From positions 620,001-684,000 of the forward strand of contig CATQHT010000001.1 of NCBI GenBank assembly GCA_958296045.1: a stretch of DNA of 64,000 bases. The letters are read 5' to 3'. Origin of the DNA: Rhodothermales bacterium (GTDB lineage: Bacteria; Bacteroidota; Rhodothermia; Rhodothermales; Bin80). Below are positions 27,463 through 36,106 of this stretch, in pieces. A program made the translations under genes and the position numbers. Below the pieces are notes generated by a model. It did not search any database. It had not been told where the DNA came from and saw nothing but the letters and a program-made list of their open reading frames with translations. The number at the start of each line of letters is the position of its first letter. Position 1 is the stretch's first letter.

Positions 27463-28419
27463 TCACATGAGGGCCGCGCGGCAGAAGTCCACGCACGTCT
27501 GCATTTCATCCATCACCGTAGATCCCTCTGGAATGTCATACTCCAGCTCAATCATGGCCGTGATTGGGTAGCCTTCCTCCTGCAGCAGCTGCAACGCCTC
27601 AACGATAGGCGTGTCGCCCGTGCCCCAAGGCACGTTCTCTGCGCCATTCTCAGGGCTGCGGCGATCCTTTAGATGCAAATGCGTGATGCGATCATGATAC
27701 TGCCTGATAACCGGCAACGGCGACGTTCCCAACCCCGCCACATAATGGCCGATATCCAGGTTGAGCATGTTCTGGGTAGAAAATGAGAGCGGCACGTCCC
27801 AGCTGAAATCCGGCTTCGCTACCTGGGTGTGATTGTGCATACTCGCTGCTAGGTCATGCTTGGTGGCAAACGGCCCCATCCGTTCTCCAGCTTCGTTGGA
27901 AATCTCAAATGAGATGCCGCGTGCACCCGCAGCGCGCGCAGCACGAAACGCATAGTCGATCTCCGCATCGGACCACCCCGGTTGTCCAAGCTTCAAGATG
28001 TCGATGTCCACGCCACCGTCACGGTACATATCGCCCAGCGCTGCGAAGCGCTCCATCGGCGCGCTAACGCGCCACTCGGCCATCGCAGCGCCATGCGCGC
28101 GGCGCGCTTCTCGATACTCGCGCCGCTCATCGGGGCTGAGCTCCCCGACACTGGTAGGACGCGCAGGCCCAGCCGGCGCACCAGCAAACGCTTCAGCAGG
28201 GCCACCCATGAGCTCTATTGTGGACAGCTCCAACTTTTGCATGTAGCCCAGGATCTCCTCGGCGCTGCCGGGAATCTGGCGAAAGCTGTACGAGATGGCA
28301 CCCAGCATCACTTTGCGCGGCCGGGCGACTAGCGGTGCGCGCCTTACCGGCAAGAGCAATGAGGTCGCGGCAGCCCCCGCGACTTTGAGAAACTGGCGGC
28401 GGGAATGGTTGTTCATCAT
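27463..28419 (-). CDS. Sugar phosphate isomerase/epimerase, Tat-exported
   Basis: 318 residues. The N-terminus MMNNHSRRQFLKVAGAAATS is a Tat signal (S-RR-x-F-L-K) with a hydrophobic core. The body resembles the AP-endonuclease-2-like TIM-barrel family (xylose isomerase-like), with ISYSFRQIPG, IELMGG, DIDILKLGQPG, NLDIGHYVAG, HLHLKDRR and a terminal IELEYDIPEG; the His/Glu/Asp residues in these motifs would bind a metal. The family acts on sugars in the periplasm; the substrate is unknown. The open frame extends 34 codons upstream, but the ATG at 28419 overlaps the hpt stop as TAATG and gives the signal peptide at the right place. Confidence 0.88.
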   Translation of the reverse strand: MMNNHSRRQFLKVAGAAATSLLLPVRRAPLVARPRKVMLGAISYSFRQIPGSAEEILGYMQKLELSTIELMGGPAEAFAGAPAGPARPTSVGELSPDERREYREARRAHGAAMAEWRVSAPMERFAALGDMYRDGGVDIDILKLGQPGWSDAEIDYAFRAARAAGARGISFEISNEAGERMGPFATKHDLAASMHNHTQVAKPDFSWDVPLSFSTQNMLNLDIGHYVAGLGTSPLPVIRQYHDRITHLHLKDRRSPENGAENVPWGTGDTPIVEALQLLQEEGYPITAMIELEYDIPEGSTVMDEMQTCVDFCRAALM

Positions 28420-28976
28420 TACGAGGCTTCTGGTACAGGGGAAAGGTAGTAAAGGGCTGGCAAGTTGCGCAAGCGTCCGCCAAGGTCCAGACCGTACCCT
28501 ACCACAAAGTCCGGGTTGCACCAGAATCCCACATGATCCACCGGTATCTTGGATCCGATCCTATTAAGCAGCGCTGCGACAGTTACCGAAGCCGCCCCCC
28601 GCTGCGCAAGGATGTTGGTGACGTGACCCAGCGTGCGTCCGCTGTCAACGATGTCCTCTACCACAATGATGTGGCGACCCACCACGTTAGCCGCCATCGG
28701 CATCGTTTCGTGAACGCGGCCGCTGCTCCTAGTTGACGAGCCGTAGGACGCCACACGCCAGAAGTCGACTTCACAGTCAAACTCGAATGTGCGCACCAGA
28801 TCTGCAAGGAACACAAAGGCACCGCCCAGGATGCCAACGACGAGCGGATGCGTTTCCCTGTGGGAAACGGTTAGCGACGCACCAATGGATGCGACCCGGG
28901 CCCGGATGCTGTCAGCATCCTGAAAAAGGTGCAGTCGGTGGGTATCCAACGTGGGGTATGCCATAGCAGCAGACAT
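28419..28976 (-). CDS. hpt: Hypoxanthine phosphoribosyltransferase
   Basis: 185 residues. It salvages hypoxanthine and guanine with PRPP. The PRPP-binding motif VVEDIVDSGRT is at 105-115, the upstream VGILGGAFVFLADL loop at 47-60, and VDFWRVASYGSSTRSSG covers the flexible active-site loop. The start is 28976 or an in-frame ATG at 28964. It begins directly after the tilS stop (28977), and the isomerase gene overlaps its stop codon, so tilS-hpt-isomerase are likely co-transcribed. The tilS-hpt pairing is a common bacterial arrangement. Confidence 0.95.
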   Translation of the reverse strand: MSAAMAYPTLDTHRLHLFQDADSIRARVASIGASLTVSHRETHPLVVGILGGAFVFLADLVRTFEFDCEVDFWRVASYGSSTRSSGRVHETMPMAANVVGRHIIVVEDIVDSGRTLGHVTNILAQRGAASVTVAALLNRIGSKIPVDHVGFWCNPDFVVGYGLDLGGRLRNLPALYYLSPVPEAS

Positions 28977-30353
28977 TCAGGAGTCCGCGCGCAGGGACAG
29001 CTCGATTCGGGCAAACTGGCGTGTATTCTTGCGTATGCGGTACGGCTCGGCCAAGCGGACACCAATGAGCCATACGATGTAGTGTCCGCTTAAGACCACG
29101 TGCGCATCCTTACGTTCGTTTACGGGGACTTTGTGATCCGTCAGGATGTCGCTCACCTTCTTGCTGTGCTGCATCCCTAAAGGCACCATCCGGTCTCCCG
29201 CTTGCCACCGTCGCACCGATAGCGGGTATTCCACGAGATCGCCATCCACATATGCCACCATGGGCGCCTCCGCCTTAAGGTCCTCAGGCCGCTCGCATAA
29301 TACCGTGAGCCGCAGTGTGCCTGCGTGGATACGGACACTGCGCTTGGCATCCAACAGCGCGATGCCTTCAGGCATGCCTGCTGCGCCCGCTGTAAAGTGC
29401 AGCACATGACGACCCCGCCAGACTGTGCCCGAACCCAAAACTACGCGCCGCCCCGGCTGGGAATCAATAAGAAGGATAATGCTGTCGACCGCCGATGTGG
29501 GCGCTCCCGGAATCCAACGCCTAAGTGCCTCGATGATGAGGCGCCGACGCCAGACTGGGGCTACGTCTGTAAGCGTCTGCAGGCGTAACCGGCCTGGTTC
29601 GCTGGCTGCGCGGGCGAACATCTTCTTGGATGCTGGCACAAACGACGCGTCCACGTATTCGCGCATCAGCGAGGCGCTACGAGCCGCGTTAGGTAACGCG
29701 CCAGGCCCCATCACCCGAGTGAGCACCGGTAAGACGTGTCTGCGCAGCGCGCCCCGGAGATAAGACGCATCCCTGTTGGACGGGTCGTCACGCCACGACA
29801 GCCCCTCGGCGAGAGCAAACTGGCGTATGTCTGAGCGCCGCTGGCGCAAGAGCGGCCGCACTAAGGTGGCACGGCCTAGCGAGCGTGTTGTCGGCATGCC
29901 AGCCAAGCCCTCTGGCCCCGCGCCCCGAAACAGGTTGATGAGCAGTGTCTCCGCCTGGTCCTCGCTGTGGTGGCCCACGGCTACGTACCCTATCTGACAC
30001 TCATGTGCCAGGGAGGCCATCGCTTCGTACCGCAACGTACGAGCGGCCATCTGGATGGAAACTCCCGCACTCCTGGCATGAAGCGCCGTGGCGACGCGCC
30101 GCACATGGAATGGGGTATCCCACGCGGCGCAGAACGCCTGAACATGCTCCTCATCACGGTCGGAGTCGTCTCCTCGAAGCAGGAAATTGATATGCGCGGC
30201 CTCTGGTGCAAACCCCAGACGCTTCAGCGTCACCAGCAACACCGTAGAATCTAGCCCTCCACTGCATCCAACAAGCACCCGAGCACCGGCTGGCATCAGC
30301 GCGAAACGCTCGATAAACACGCGCACGCCCTCCAAAAAGCGGCCTGAGGACAT
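28977..30353 (-). CDS. tilS: tRNA(Ile)-lysidine synthase TilS
   Basis: 458 residues. It modifies the wobble C of tRNA-Ile(CAU) to lysidine, an essential step. The PP-loop ATPase signature SGGLDS is at 31-36; GHHSEDQAETLLINLFRGAG and GLSWRDDPSN are further TilS motifs; a C-terminal TilS domain ends around VRLAEPYRI. The open frame extends to 30464, but the ATG at 30353 lies just before the SGG motif at the correct distance and 15 bases after the mutL stop, so I use it. Confidence 0.96.
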   Translation of the reverse strand: MSSGRFLEGVRVFIERFALMPAGARVLVGCSGGLDSTVLLVTLKRLGFAPEAAHINFLLRGDDSDRDEEHVQAFCAAWDTPFHVRRVATALHARSAGVSIQMAARTLRYEAMASLAHECQIGYVAVGHHSEDQAETLLINLFRGAGPEGLAGMPTTRSLGRATLVRPLLRQRRSDIRQFALAEGLSWRDDPSNRDASYLRGALRRHVLPVLTRVMGPGALPNAARSASLMREYVDASFVPASKKMFARAASEPGRLRLQTLTDVAPVWRRRLIIEALRRWIPGAPTSAVDSIILLIDSQPGRRVVLGSGTVWRGRHVLHFTAGAAGMPEGIALLDAKRSVRIHAGTLRLTVLCERPEDLKAEAPMVAYVDGDLVEYPLSVRRWQAGDRMVPLGMQHSKKVSDILTDHKVPVNERKDAHVVLSGHYIVWLIGVRLAEPYRIRKNTRQFARIELSLRADS

Positions 30354-30367
30354 TGGGTGGCGTGCTG

Positions 30368-32230
30368 CTACTGGGTAGGTTTGCTGAAACGGCGACTCAG
30401 TTCGTCTAATGTGATACGCAAGAGCGCCGGGCGGCCATTCGGCGAAGTGTACGGCTCCTGGCACAAGAACAACCTGTCAATCAGCGCAAGCATCTCCGGG
30501 CCGCTCAGGGCCGTGCCCGGCGGGATCGCGCCCTTGCGAGCCACACATAGCGCCAGCCTCTCATGTACACTCAGGTTAGGCTCCTCGGCAAAATCTCTGA
30601 ACTCGGCAATCACTGCCTTGAGCAGAAACTTCTCATGACCGGCATGCATTCCCTCAGGCACGCCGCGGACCGTGACGGTGCGCGGGCCAGACCGCTCTGC
30701 GTTGAATCCAGAAGCCTTCAACATCGGGGCAAGCTCCTCAAAGATCGCCATATCGTTCGAGCCCAAAGCGGTTGCCTCGGTAAAGAGCAGCTGCTGCGAC
30801 GGACCCTCCCCTCCTTTGATGCTCTCCAGCGCACGCTCATACAAGATGCGCTCATGCGCCGCACGCTGATCCAGAATCATCAGCCCCGTGCGCAGCGGCG
30901 TGCAGATGTAATGGTTGTGCAGCTGCCAGACGCGCGGGCGTGTGTGAGATGCGGAGTCCTTGGAATTTCCAGCTACCTTTTCACCGGAACGCTTCGGCTG
31001 GGAACCGTCTGTCGTGCGCTTGGAGGACTGCGCCTTTCCCTTAGACGCCGAAGGCCGGTAAAACAGGTCGGACGCTTCGCCTGCAGAGCGGGTGGCACCG
31101 CCACTGTCTGGCGTAGAAACAGTGGAGGAACGCTTCGAACCCCAAGCCTGTGCGGTATTGATGTTCGCCCGCCGGTTAGGATCGAAGTTCGGAACCATGT
31201 CTGCCGTGCCCAGCGCCTTGCGCACCACCGCGCGCACAAACCGGTACACGTCGCGGTCATTGCTAAACTGGACCTCCGACTTGGCCGGGTGCACGTTGAC
31301 ATCCACATGGCGTGGGTCTATCCGGATAAACAGCACATAGAATGGAAACCGTCGCTTGGATACCAAACCCTCGTAGGCGGACATCACCGCGTGCTGCAGC
31401 GACGGGCTCCGCACAATGCGGCCATTGACATACATGTAGCGTTCCTTTCGGCTTCGCCGCATCGCCTCTGTCCGGCAGGTGAGCCCGTAAACAGAGATGT
31501 AGCTGGTTTCTTCTCTAATAGCAATAAGTCGCGAAGCAAAGGACGGTTTGACAAATTGCCCCACACGTGCCCGCAGCGCCTGCGAATCGTCCTCATGCAG
31601 GCAGGCATTCATGCGGAACACTACGTTCTTGTTGTGGGCAAGAGAAAACGCAATGCGAGGATGAGCCAGTGCCTGTGCCAGAAAGGCGTCGCTGATATGA
31701 GAAAACTCAGTCGCTGGCGACTTCAGAAAGGCACGCCGCGCCGGCACGTTGTAGAACAGGTTGCGGACATCCACGCGAGTGCCGGTCGTGGCGGCGCAAG
31801 GCTCAGAAGCGATCACCTCGCCCCCGTGGACGCGCACCAAGTGCCCCTGAGCATCCTCCGCGCGACGTGTCGTCAGCGTAACCTGGGAGATGGCCGCCAC
31901 CGATGCCAGTGCTTCTCCTCTAAAGCCCAGCGTCCATATCTGGTCCAGCTCATCCACTGACCGGATCTTGCTGGTAGCATGCCGCGCAAAGCATCGCACA
32001 GCATCCTGTGGACCCATGCCCGTGCCATCATCAGTAACCGCAATCTGAAGGCTGCCCGCACGCCGGATGTCTGCGCTGATACGCTTGGCTCCCGCATCCA
32101 GGGAGTTTTCAAGCAGCTCTTTGAGCGCCGAAGCCGGACGTGCCACAACCTCTCCTGCCGCAATCTTGTTGGCCAACGACTGTGGCATGACATGGATGCG
32201 CGGGACTTGCGCCTCCTGGCGGTCTGTCAT
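30368..32230 (-). CDS. mutL: DNA mismatch repair protein MutL
   Basis: 620 residues. GHKL ATPase motifs are in order: NKIAAGEVVARPASALKELL, ENSLDAGAKRI, DDGTGMG, HATSKI and GFRGEALASVA. A low-complexity linker (about 345-430, Ser/Lys/Thr rich) leads to the C-terminal dimerisation domain. The endonuclease motif DQHAx2Ex4E appears as DQRAAHERILYE (about 452-463), with Arg for the metal-binding His, and the CPHGRP motif reads SPNGRP, so nicking activity is uncertain; several Bacteroidota MutLs deviate in the same places. It is co-directional with the small ORF upstream and tilS downstream. Confidence 0.96.
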   Translation of the reverse strand: MTDRQEAQVPRIHVMPQSLANKIAAGEVVARPASALKELLENSLDAGAKRISADIRRAGSLQIAVTDDGTGMGPQDAVRCFARHATSKIRSVDELDQIWTLGFRGEALASVAAISQVTLTTRRAEDAQGHLVRVHGGEVIASEPCAATTGTRVDVRNLFYNVPARRAFLKSPATEFSHISDAFLAQALAHPRIAFSLAHNKNVVFRMNACLHEDDSQALRARVGQFVKPSFASRLIAIREETSYISVYGLTCRTEAMRRSRKERYMYVNGRIVRSPSLQHAVMSAYEGLVSKRRFPFYVLFIRIDPRHVDVNVHPAKSEVQFSNDRDVYRFVRAVVRKALGTADMVPNFDPNRRANINTAQAWGSKRSSTVSTPDSGGATRSAGEASDLFYRPSASKGKAQSSKRTTDGSQPKRSGEKVAGNSKDSASHTRPRVWQLHNHYICTPLRTGLMILDQRAAHERILYERALESIKGGEGPSQQLLFTEATALGSNDMAIFEELAPMLKASGFNAERSGPRTVTVRGVPEGMHAGHEKFLLKAVIAEFRDFAEEPNLSVHERLALCVARKGAIPPGTALSGPEMLALIDRLFLCQEPYTSPNGRPALLRITLDELSRRFSKPTQ

Positions 32231-32256
32231 CTGTCAAGGCGGGGCCTCGGTGGGTG

Positions 32257-32460
32257 CTATGCGCCGAGCGCATTGTAGATATAGAAGGCGAAAAACAACA
32301 GTGCAGCAAGGTACAGGAGTGCCAGTGGACTACGCCGCCGCCGGGCGCGGCTCTTGATGCGCATACGGCGCTTGAGACTCTCGTCGCGCGAAGGATCGTA
32401 ATAACGTGGCTCGTAGGAAAACGTACGGTGACGGACCTTCCTCTTAAGAAAGATTCCCAT
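32257..32460 (-). CDS. Small conserved membrane protein upstream of mutL
   Basis: 67 residues: a basic N-terminus (KRKVRHRTFSYEPRYYDP, many Arg) and one C-terminal transmembrane helix (LALLYLAALLFFAFYIYNAL). The YxPRYYDP motif is one I associate with short Bacteroidota proteins encoded beside mutL. The orientation would be N-in by the positive-inside rule. Function unknown. Ends 26 bases before mutL begins, same strand. Confidence 0.7.
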   Translation of the reverse strand: MGIFLKRKVRHRTFSYEPRYYDPSRDESLKRRMRIKSRARRRRSPLALLYLAALLFFAFYIYNALGA

Positions 32461-32531
32461 AGCTGCCTGTCTGCCAGACCTAATTCAAGACTGTCTTAAC
32501 GCAGATAACCTATTGTGGTTCCTCTATGGCC

Positions 32532-33338
32532 TTATGCCCAGGTGCCAAGGGCCCACATGAACAGGTATGCCAAAGGCGCGGCAACCACCATCCCGTCAAA
32601 CCTATCCAGGATGCCGCCGTGGCCGGGGAGGAGGCTGCCAGAGTTATCCAGCCGCGCGGCACGCTTGAATCGACTCTCGGCTAGGTCGCCAGAAGCCCCG
32701 GCGGCGCCACAGATCACCGCAAGCGTCAGCATTGCCGCTATGCCGAAAGGGGCACCCATCGCGAAGTGCAAGGCTACCACAGCCACTAACGGTCCCACCA
32801 GACCAGCGATGTAGCCTTCCCAGGTCTTGTTGGGAGACGTCTTGGGCGCGAGCTTATGGCGCCCCCAACGGTGGCCAACCACCATGGCGCAAGTCTCCCC
32901 CACCCAGACAAGCAGAAAAATTGTCAGCACCAACAAAAAACCCTGATCCATGTTGCGTAGATACAACAGAAAGGAAAGCAGAGCCGCAGGGTACAACGCG
33001 CCAGAAACCGTGGCACAAAAAGCGTGCACGATGGCTTCTCGCTTAGAGAACGGCATCCAGATCAGGAGCATCACCAGCGGCACCATCGCCAGCCGGATGC
33101 CACCCGGAAGCAAGGGGTGGAGCGCCAGGAGCGCGCCGATACACAACCCGTTAAAGCGCCACGGCACAAAGCCCGCCCGCCTAAGAAGCCCGTACCACTC
33201 CCACTGACCCAGGACGGCCGCCAGAAATACCACGCCCCCGAAGACCCAGCCTCCGAAATGCGCGCTTCCAATGAGCAAGGTGGCGCCGACCAGAGAGGTC
33301 GCTATGCGCCTAAACATGTTGGAGCTGTACCAGCTCAT
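32532..33338 (-). CDS. cdsA: Phosphatidate cytidylyltransferase
   Basis: 268 residues with about eight membrane helices. It makes CDP-diacylglycerol for phospholipid synthesis in the inner membrane. The CDP-DAG synthase signature is near the C-terminus: ESRFKRAARLDNSGSLLPGH followed by GGILDRFDGMVVAAP. KTSPNKTWEGYIAG matches the KxSPxKTxEG motif. ATG 33338 gives MSWYSSNMFRRI; an in-frame ATG at 33317 (MFRRIATSLVG) is also plausible. Confidence 0.95.
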   Translation of the reverse strand: MSWYSSNMFRRIATSLVGATLLIGSAHFGGWVFGGVVFLAAVLGQWEWYGLLRRAGFVPWRFNGLCIGALLALHPLLPGGIRLAMVPLVMLLIWMPFSKREAIVHAFCATVSGALYPAALLSFLLYLRNMDQGFLLVLTIFLLVWVGETCAMVVGHRWGRHKLAPKTSPNKTWEGYIAGLVGPLVAVVALHFAMGAPFGIAAMLTLAVICGAAGASGDLAESRFKRAARLDNSGSLLPGHGGILDRFDGMVVAAPLAYLFMWALGTWA

Positions 33339-33401
33339 GCGTGGGAGGCCGGAATTGGGCGGACCGGTTGCGCTAAAAGGGAGAAGAACAAGCAGCGCAG
33401 G

Positions 33402-33668
33402 TTATCCCCTCGGATCGTTGCCCAGCGCAATCGCCGTCAGCTCCTCTTGGCTGATTGGCGGCGTTTCCAAGCACTTCGTGGCCTGAGCGACAAACGCGTC
33501 TGGAACCAGCACGGCAACCCTCGCCAGCATCCCATGCGTCAGGCAAAAGGCATGGTCCCGCTTGTTCATCAGTACCGCAGGTATGCTAGCATCGTCGAGG
33601 CGCGCTCTGACCAGCTCCGACTCATAGTCGGTTCCCGAAACAAACACTATGGTCCACCCAGTCTGCAT
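33402..33668 (-). CDS. DUF2007 domain protein (putative signal-transducing protein)
   Basis: 88 residues. The pattern WTIVFVSGTDYESELVRARL, then D..SIPAVLMN and a C-terminal VLVPDAFVAQATKCLE, fits the DUF2007 family, small ferredoxin-fold proteins of unknown role that are often near envelope or lipid genes. No signal peptide. Lies between cdsA (63 bases downstream) and the CPBP protease, same strand. Confidence 0.75.
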   Translation of the reverse strand: MQTGWTIVFVSGTDYESELVRARLDDASIPAVLMNKRDHAFCLTHGMLARVAVLVPDAFVAQATKCLETPPISQEELTAIALGNDPRG

Positions 33669-33674
33669 TAGCGC

Positions 33675-34601
33675 TCAACGTTGGCTTCGCCTGTGCATCA
33701 CTACGACGACCACGGCGAACAGGATCGTGCCCACAACCACGAGAACCCACGGAATGGCGAAGGCCTCGTCGCTACTGGTGCCAAGGGTCTTAAGGGGGCT
33801 ACTTGGCATGGCGTGATAAGCCAAGGCAGCCGCGTTGTTGGCAAAATGAACAATAACCGGTACCCACAAGCTCCCCGTACGCCATGACAGCCACGCCAGA
33901 TACGTGCCCAGCACCATCAACGGCAACGCCTGGGTCAGCCTAATATGAAACAGACCGAATGTGATGCCCGTCGCGGCGATGCCAAAGGCCACGCCCCATG
34001 CGCGCTCGAAGTTGCGCTGTATAATGCCGCGAAAAAAGATCTCTTCAAAAAGGGCCGGCGTCGCGGCCACCATGAAGAGTTTAACGAAAAAACTTCCCTC
34101 CTGGGATAACACTATCTCCAGCAACGCAAGCTGTTCTTCTTCTAGCGACCGCACAAAGTCTGGTAGCGGCAGACTTTCATTGATTTCGCCCAGCCATGCG
34201 ATCATCGGCAACATCGCCACTAGCCCCAAGAGGGCCAGCCCCGTTCCCGGCCAGTCAGCCCTGTTCATGCGCATGAGCGCGGCTGGGCGCGAAGACACCA
34301 AGCGCGCAACCAAGTACGCCGTAGCGCCTAGCCCTAAGGCTAGACCTATGGCATTACCGGCTAGAAACCCCATCACATCCTGCCCTATCGGCTCCGCTCC
34401 ACCCGTAGCCGCATCTGTCAGGGAGGTGCCGCCTGCCACCAAGATCCCGATCCAGGCAAGACCTCCGATAGCCAGGTAGGCGACAAACCCCAACAGAAGC
34501 GTGACGACGGCCACCCAAGCGGGGTGCCATCGGCCCATCGGCCCATCGGCCAAACCTTCGGGTGCCATAGAGAGGCTCACGGGCGGATCCAACCAATACA
34601 T
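33675..34601 (-). CDS. CPBP-family intramembrane metalloprotease
   Basis: About 308 residues with roughly eight hydrophobic segments. CPBP (Abi/Rce1-like) motifs are present: EEIFFRG with the catalytic Glu pair, FGLFHI and HFANN supplying metal or general-base residues. Members process prenylated or bacteriocin-like substrates, but the role here is unknown. The frame is open to 34643, only 3 bases from the tRNA gene; I prefer ATG 34601 (MYWLDPPVS), leaving a leader. Ends 6 bases before DUF2007. Confidence 0.88.
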   Translation of the reverse strand: MYWLDPPVSLSMAPEGLADGPMGRWHPAWVAVVTLLLGFVAYLAIGGLAWIGILVAGGTSLTDAATGGAEPIGQDVMGFLAGNAIGLALGLGATAYLVARLVSSRPAALMRMNRADWPGTGLALLGLVAMLPMIAWLGEINESLPLPDFVRSLEEEQLALLEIVLSQEGSFFVKLFMVAATPALFEEIFFRGIIQRNFERAWGVAFGIAATGITFGLFHIRLTQALPLMVLGTYLAWLSWRTGSLWVPVIVHFANNAAALAYHAMPSSPLKTLGTSSDEAFAIPWVLVVVGTILFAVVVVVMHRRSQR

Positions 34602-34645
34602 GCTCCGTTTACGGACGGGCAGTGCCTCAGAACGCACCAGCACCA

Positions 34646-34722
34646 GCGCCCGTAGCTCAGCCGGATAGAGCGTCTGCCTCCGGAGCAGAAGGTCAGAGGT
34701 TCGAATCCTCTCGGGCGTACCA
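34646..34722 (+). tRNA. tRNA-Arg (anticodon CCG)
   Basis: 77 bases including an encoded CCA. The acceptor arm GCGCCCG pairs with CGGGCGT (one G-U), the D arm is GCTCAGCCGGATAGAGC, the anticodon stem TCTGC/GCAGA has loop CTCCGGA (CCG at 34680-34682), and the T arm is AGAGG-TTCGAAT-CCTCT. It reads CGG codons. On the plus strand between two minus-strand genes; no integrated element follows its 3' end. Confidence 0.97.
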
Positions 34723-34726
34723 CCGG

Positions 34727-36025
34727 TTATGCCGGTGCGGCGTCAAGCTGATCCTCCGAAGCCGCCACGATAGTCGCGACAGTCGCATCACCGGTTATGT
34801 TGCACGCGGTGCGACACATGTCCAAGATGCGGTCAACACCCAAGATGAGCGCGATACCTGCCGCGGGAACGCCAATACTCTGCAGGATGATCACGAGCAT
34901 GATGATGCCTGCGCTGGGGACCGCAGCGGTTCCAATGGAGGCCAGTACCGCAAGCAGAATAATTTCAAGCTGGGCGCCAAGACCCAGCGCGATGCCAAGC
35001 GTCTGCGCGATAAAGACCGCCGCAACCGCCTGGTAAAGGGCCGTGCCATCCATGTTGATGGTAGCGCCCAAAGGCAGCACAAACGATGACACCTCTTCCG
35101 ATACACCCAGGTTCTTTTCGGTCATCTCCATGGTGACGGGCAACGTGGCACCGCTGGACGAGGTCGAAAAAGCCACCAGCTGCGCAGGAGCTAGGCCCAC
35201 GAAAAAGCGCTTGAGCGACATGGGCGTAAAGACTTTGAGGATGCTGGTGTAGGTGACCCCCACATGCACCACCAGCCCTAAGAGCACTACAATCATGTAG
35301 AAGCCCAGTGCGCCAAGCAAGGACCATAAACCGTTAAGATCGTTCTGGGACACCTGGTTGATGGTGTCCGCCAAAAGGGCGAAGACGCCTACGGGCGCGG
35401 TCTTCATTATCAGCTCAACGATCTTAATTACCATCTCGTTGAGGCTGTCGAAGAACGAAAGCAGCGGTCGGGACTTTTCCGCTGGCAGCATCAGAAGGGC
35501 AATCCCGAAAAGGATGGCCACGAACACTACCTGCAACATGTTGCGGTTGCTCGAAGCGGAGCCGAAAATGTTGTCCGGCACCATATCCACGATGGCCTGC
35601 AATGGGCCCCGGTCCTCCATCGACTCACTAGCCGCATCAGTCCGCGCTTCGGCCATAGCGCTGTATTCGGCGGTAAGCTGATCTCTGACCTCATCGGGGA
35701 CCCCATTGCCAGGCTGCAGCAGGTTGACCAGCACAAGCCCAATAATCAGCGCCATGACCGTGGTGCCGATATAGATGGCTATCGTCTTACCGCCGATGCG
35801 TGAAAGCTTGCGTGTGTCCGACAAGGATGCGACCCCGGTGATGATGGATGCCAACACCAGCGGGACGGCAATCAGGAAAAGGGAGCGCAGGAAGATCGTG
35901 CCGAAGGGGCCGATCCAGTGGCGCGTGAACTGCCCCCACCCCATGGCCGCGGATAAGATCCCGAACAGAAGGCCAAGGATAAGCCCGAGGATGATCTGAT
36001 TGTGAAGCTTCTTAAGCCACGTCAT
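34727..36025 (-). CDS. Dicarboxylate/amino acid:cation symporter (DAACS family)
   Basis: 432 residues, eight transmembrane helices plus two re-entrant loops. Diagnostic motifs: STSSSGATLPVTMEM (HP1 serine-rich loop), PLGATINMDGTALYQ (TM7 NMDGT), VPSAGIIML (HP2) and DRILDMCRTACNITGD (TM8, where the Arg/Asp set substrate preference). It imports glutamate, aspartate or C4-dicarboxylates with Na+ or H+. The CRT in DMCRTACN suggests an amino-acid substrate, as in EAATs/GltPh-like members; this is inference. Confidence 0.95.
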   Translation of the reverse strand: MTWLKKLHNQIILGLILGLLFGILSAAMGWGQFTRHWIGPFGTIFLRSLFLIAVPLVLASIITGVASLSDTRKLSRIGGKTIAIYIGTTVMALIIGLVLVNLLQPGNGVPDEVRDQLTAEYSAMAEARTDAASESMEDRGPLQAIVDMVPDNIFGSASSNRNMLQVVFVAILFGIALLMLPAEKSRPLLSFFDSLNEMVIKIVELIMKTAPVGVFALLADTINQVSQNDLNGLWSLLGALGFYMIVVLLGLVVHVGVTYTSILKVFTPMSLKRFFVGLAPAQLVAFSTSSSGATLPVTMEMTEKNLGVSEEVSSFVLPLGATINMDGTALYQAVAAVFIAQTLGIALGLGAQLEIILLAVLASIGTAAVPSAGIIMLVIILQSIGVPAAGIALILGVDRILDMCRTACNITGDATVATIVAASEDQLDAAPA

Positions 36026-36106
36026 AGGGTGCCGTTTCGGTTATGAGTTTTGCAATATACGACAGACCCCAGTGTCCAAAGGGCCGTGTCTCCTGGCGCT
36101 TGCCGC

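Noticed and set aside
30563-31960. 465-codon plus-strand open frame opposite mutL
   Set aside because: Exact antisense of a well-identified mutL; composition is that of a GC-rich shadow frame (Arg/His-rich, no motif).
34646-34722. tRNA-Arg as an integration site
   Set aside because: No repeat of the tRNA 3' end and no integrase gene nearby; both neighbours are ordinary chromosomal genes.
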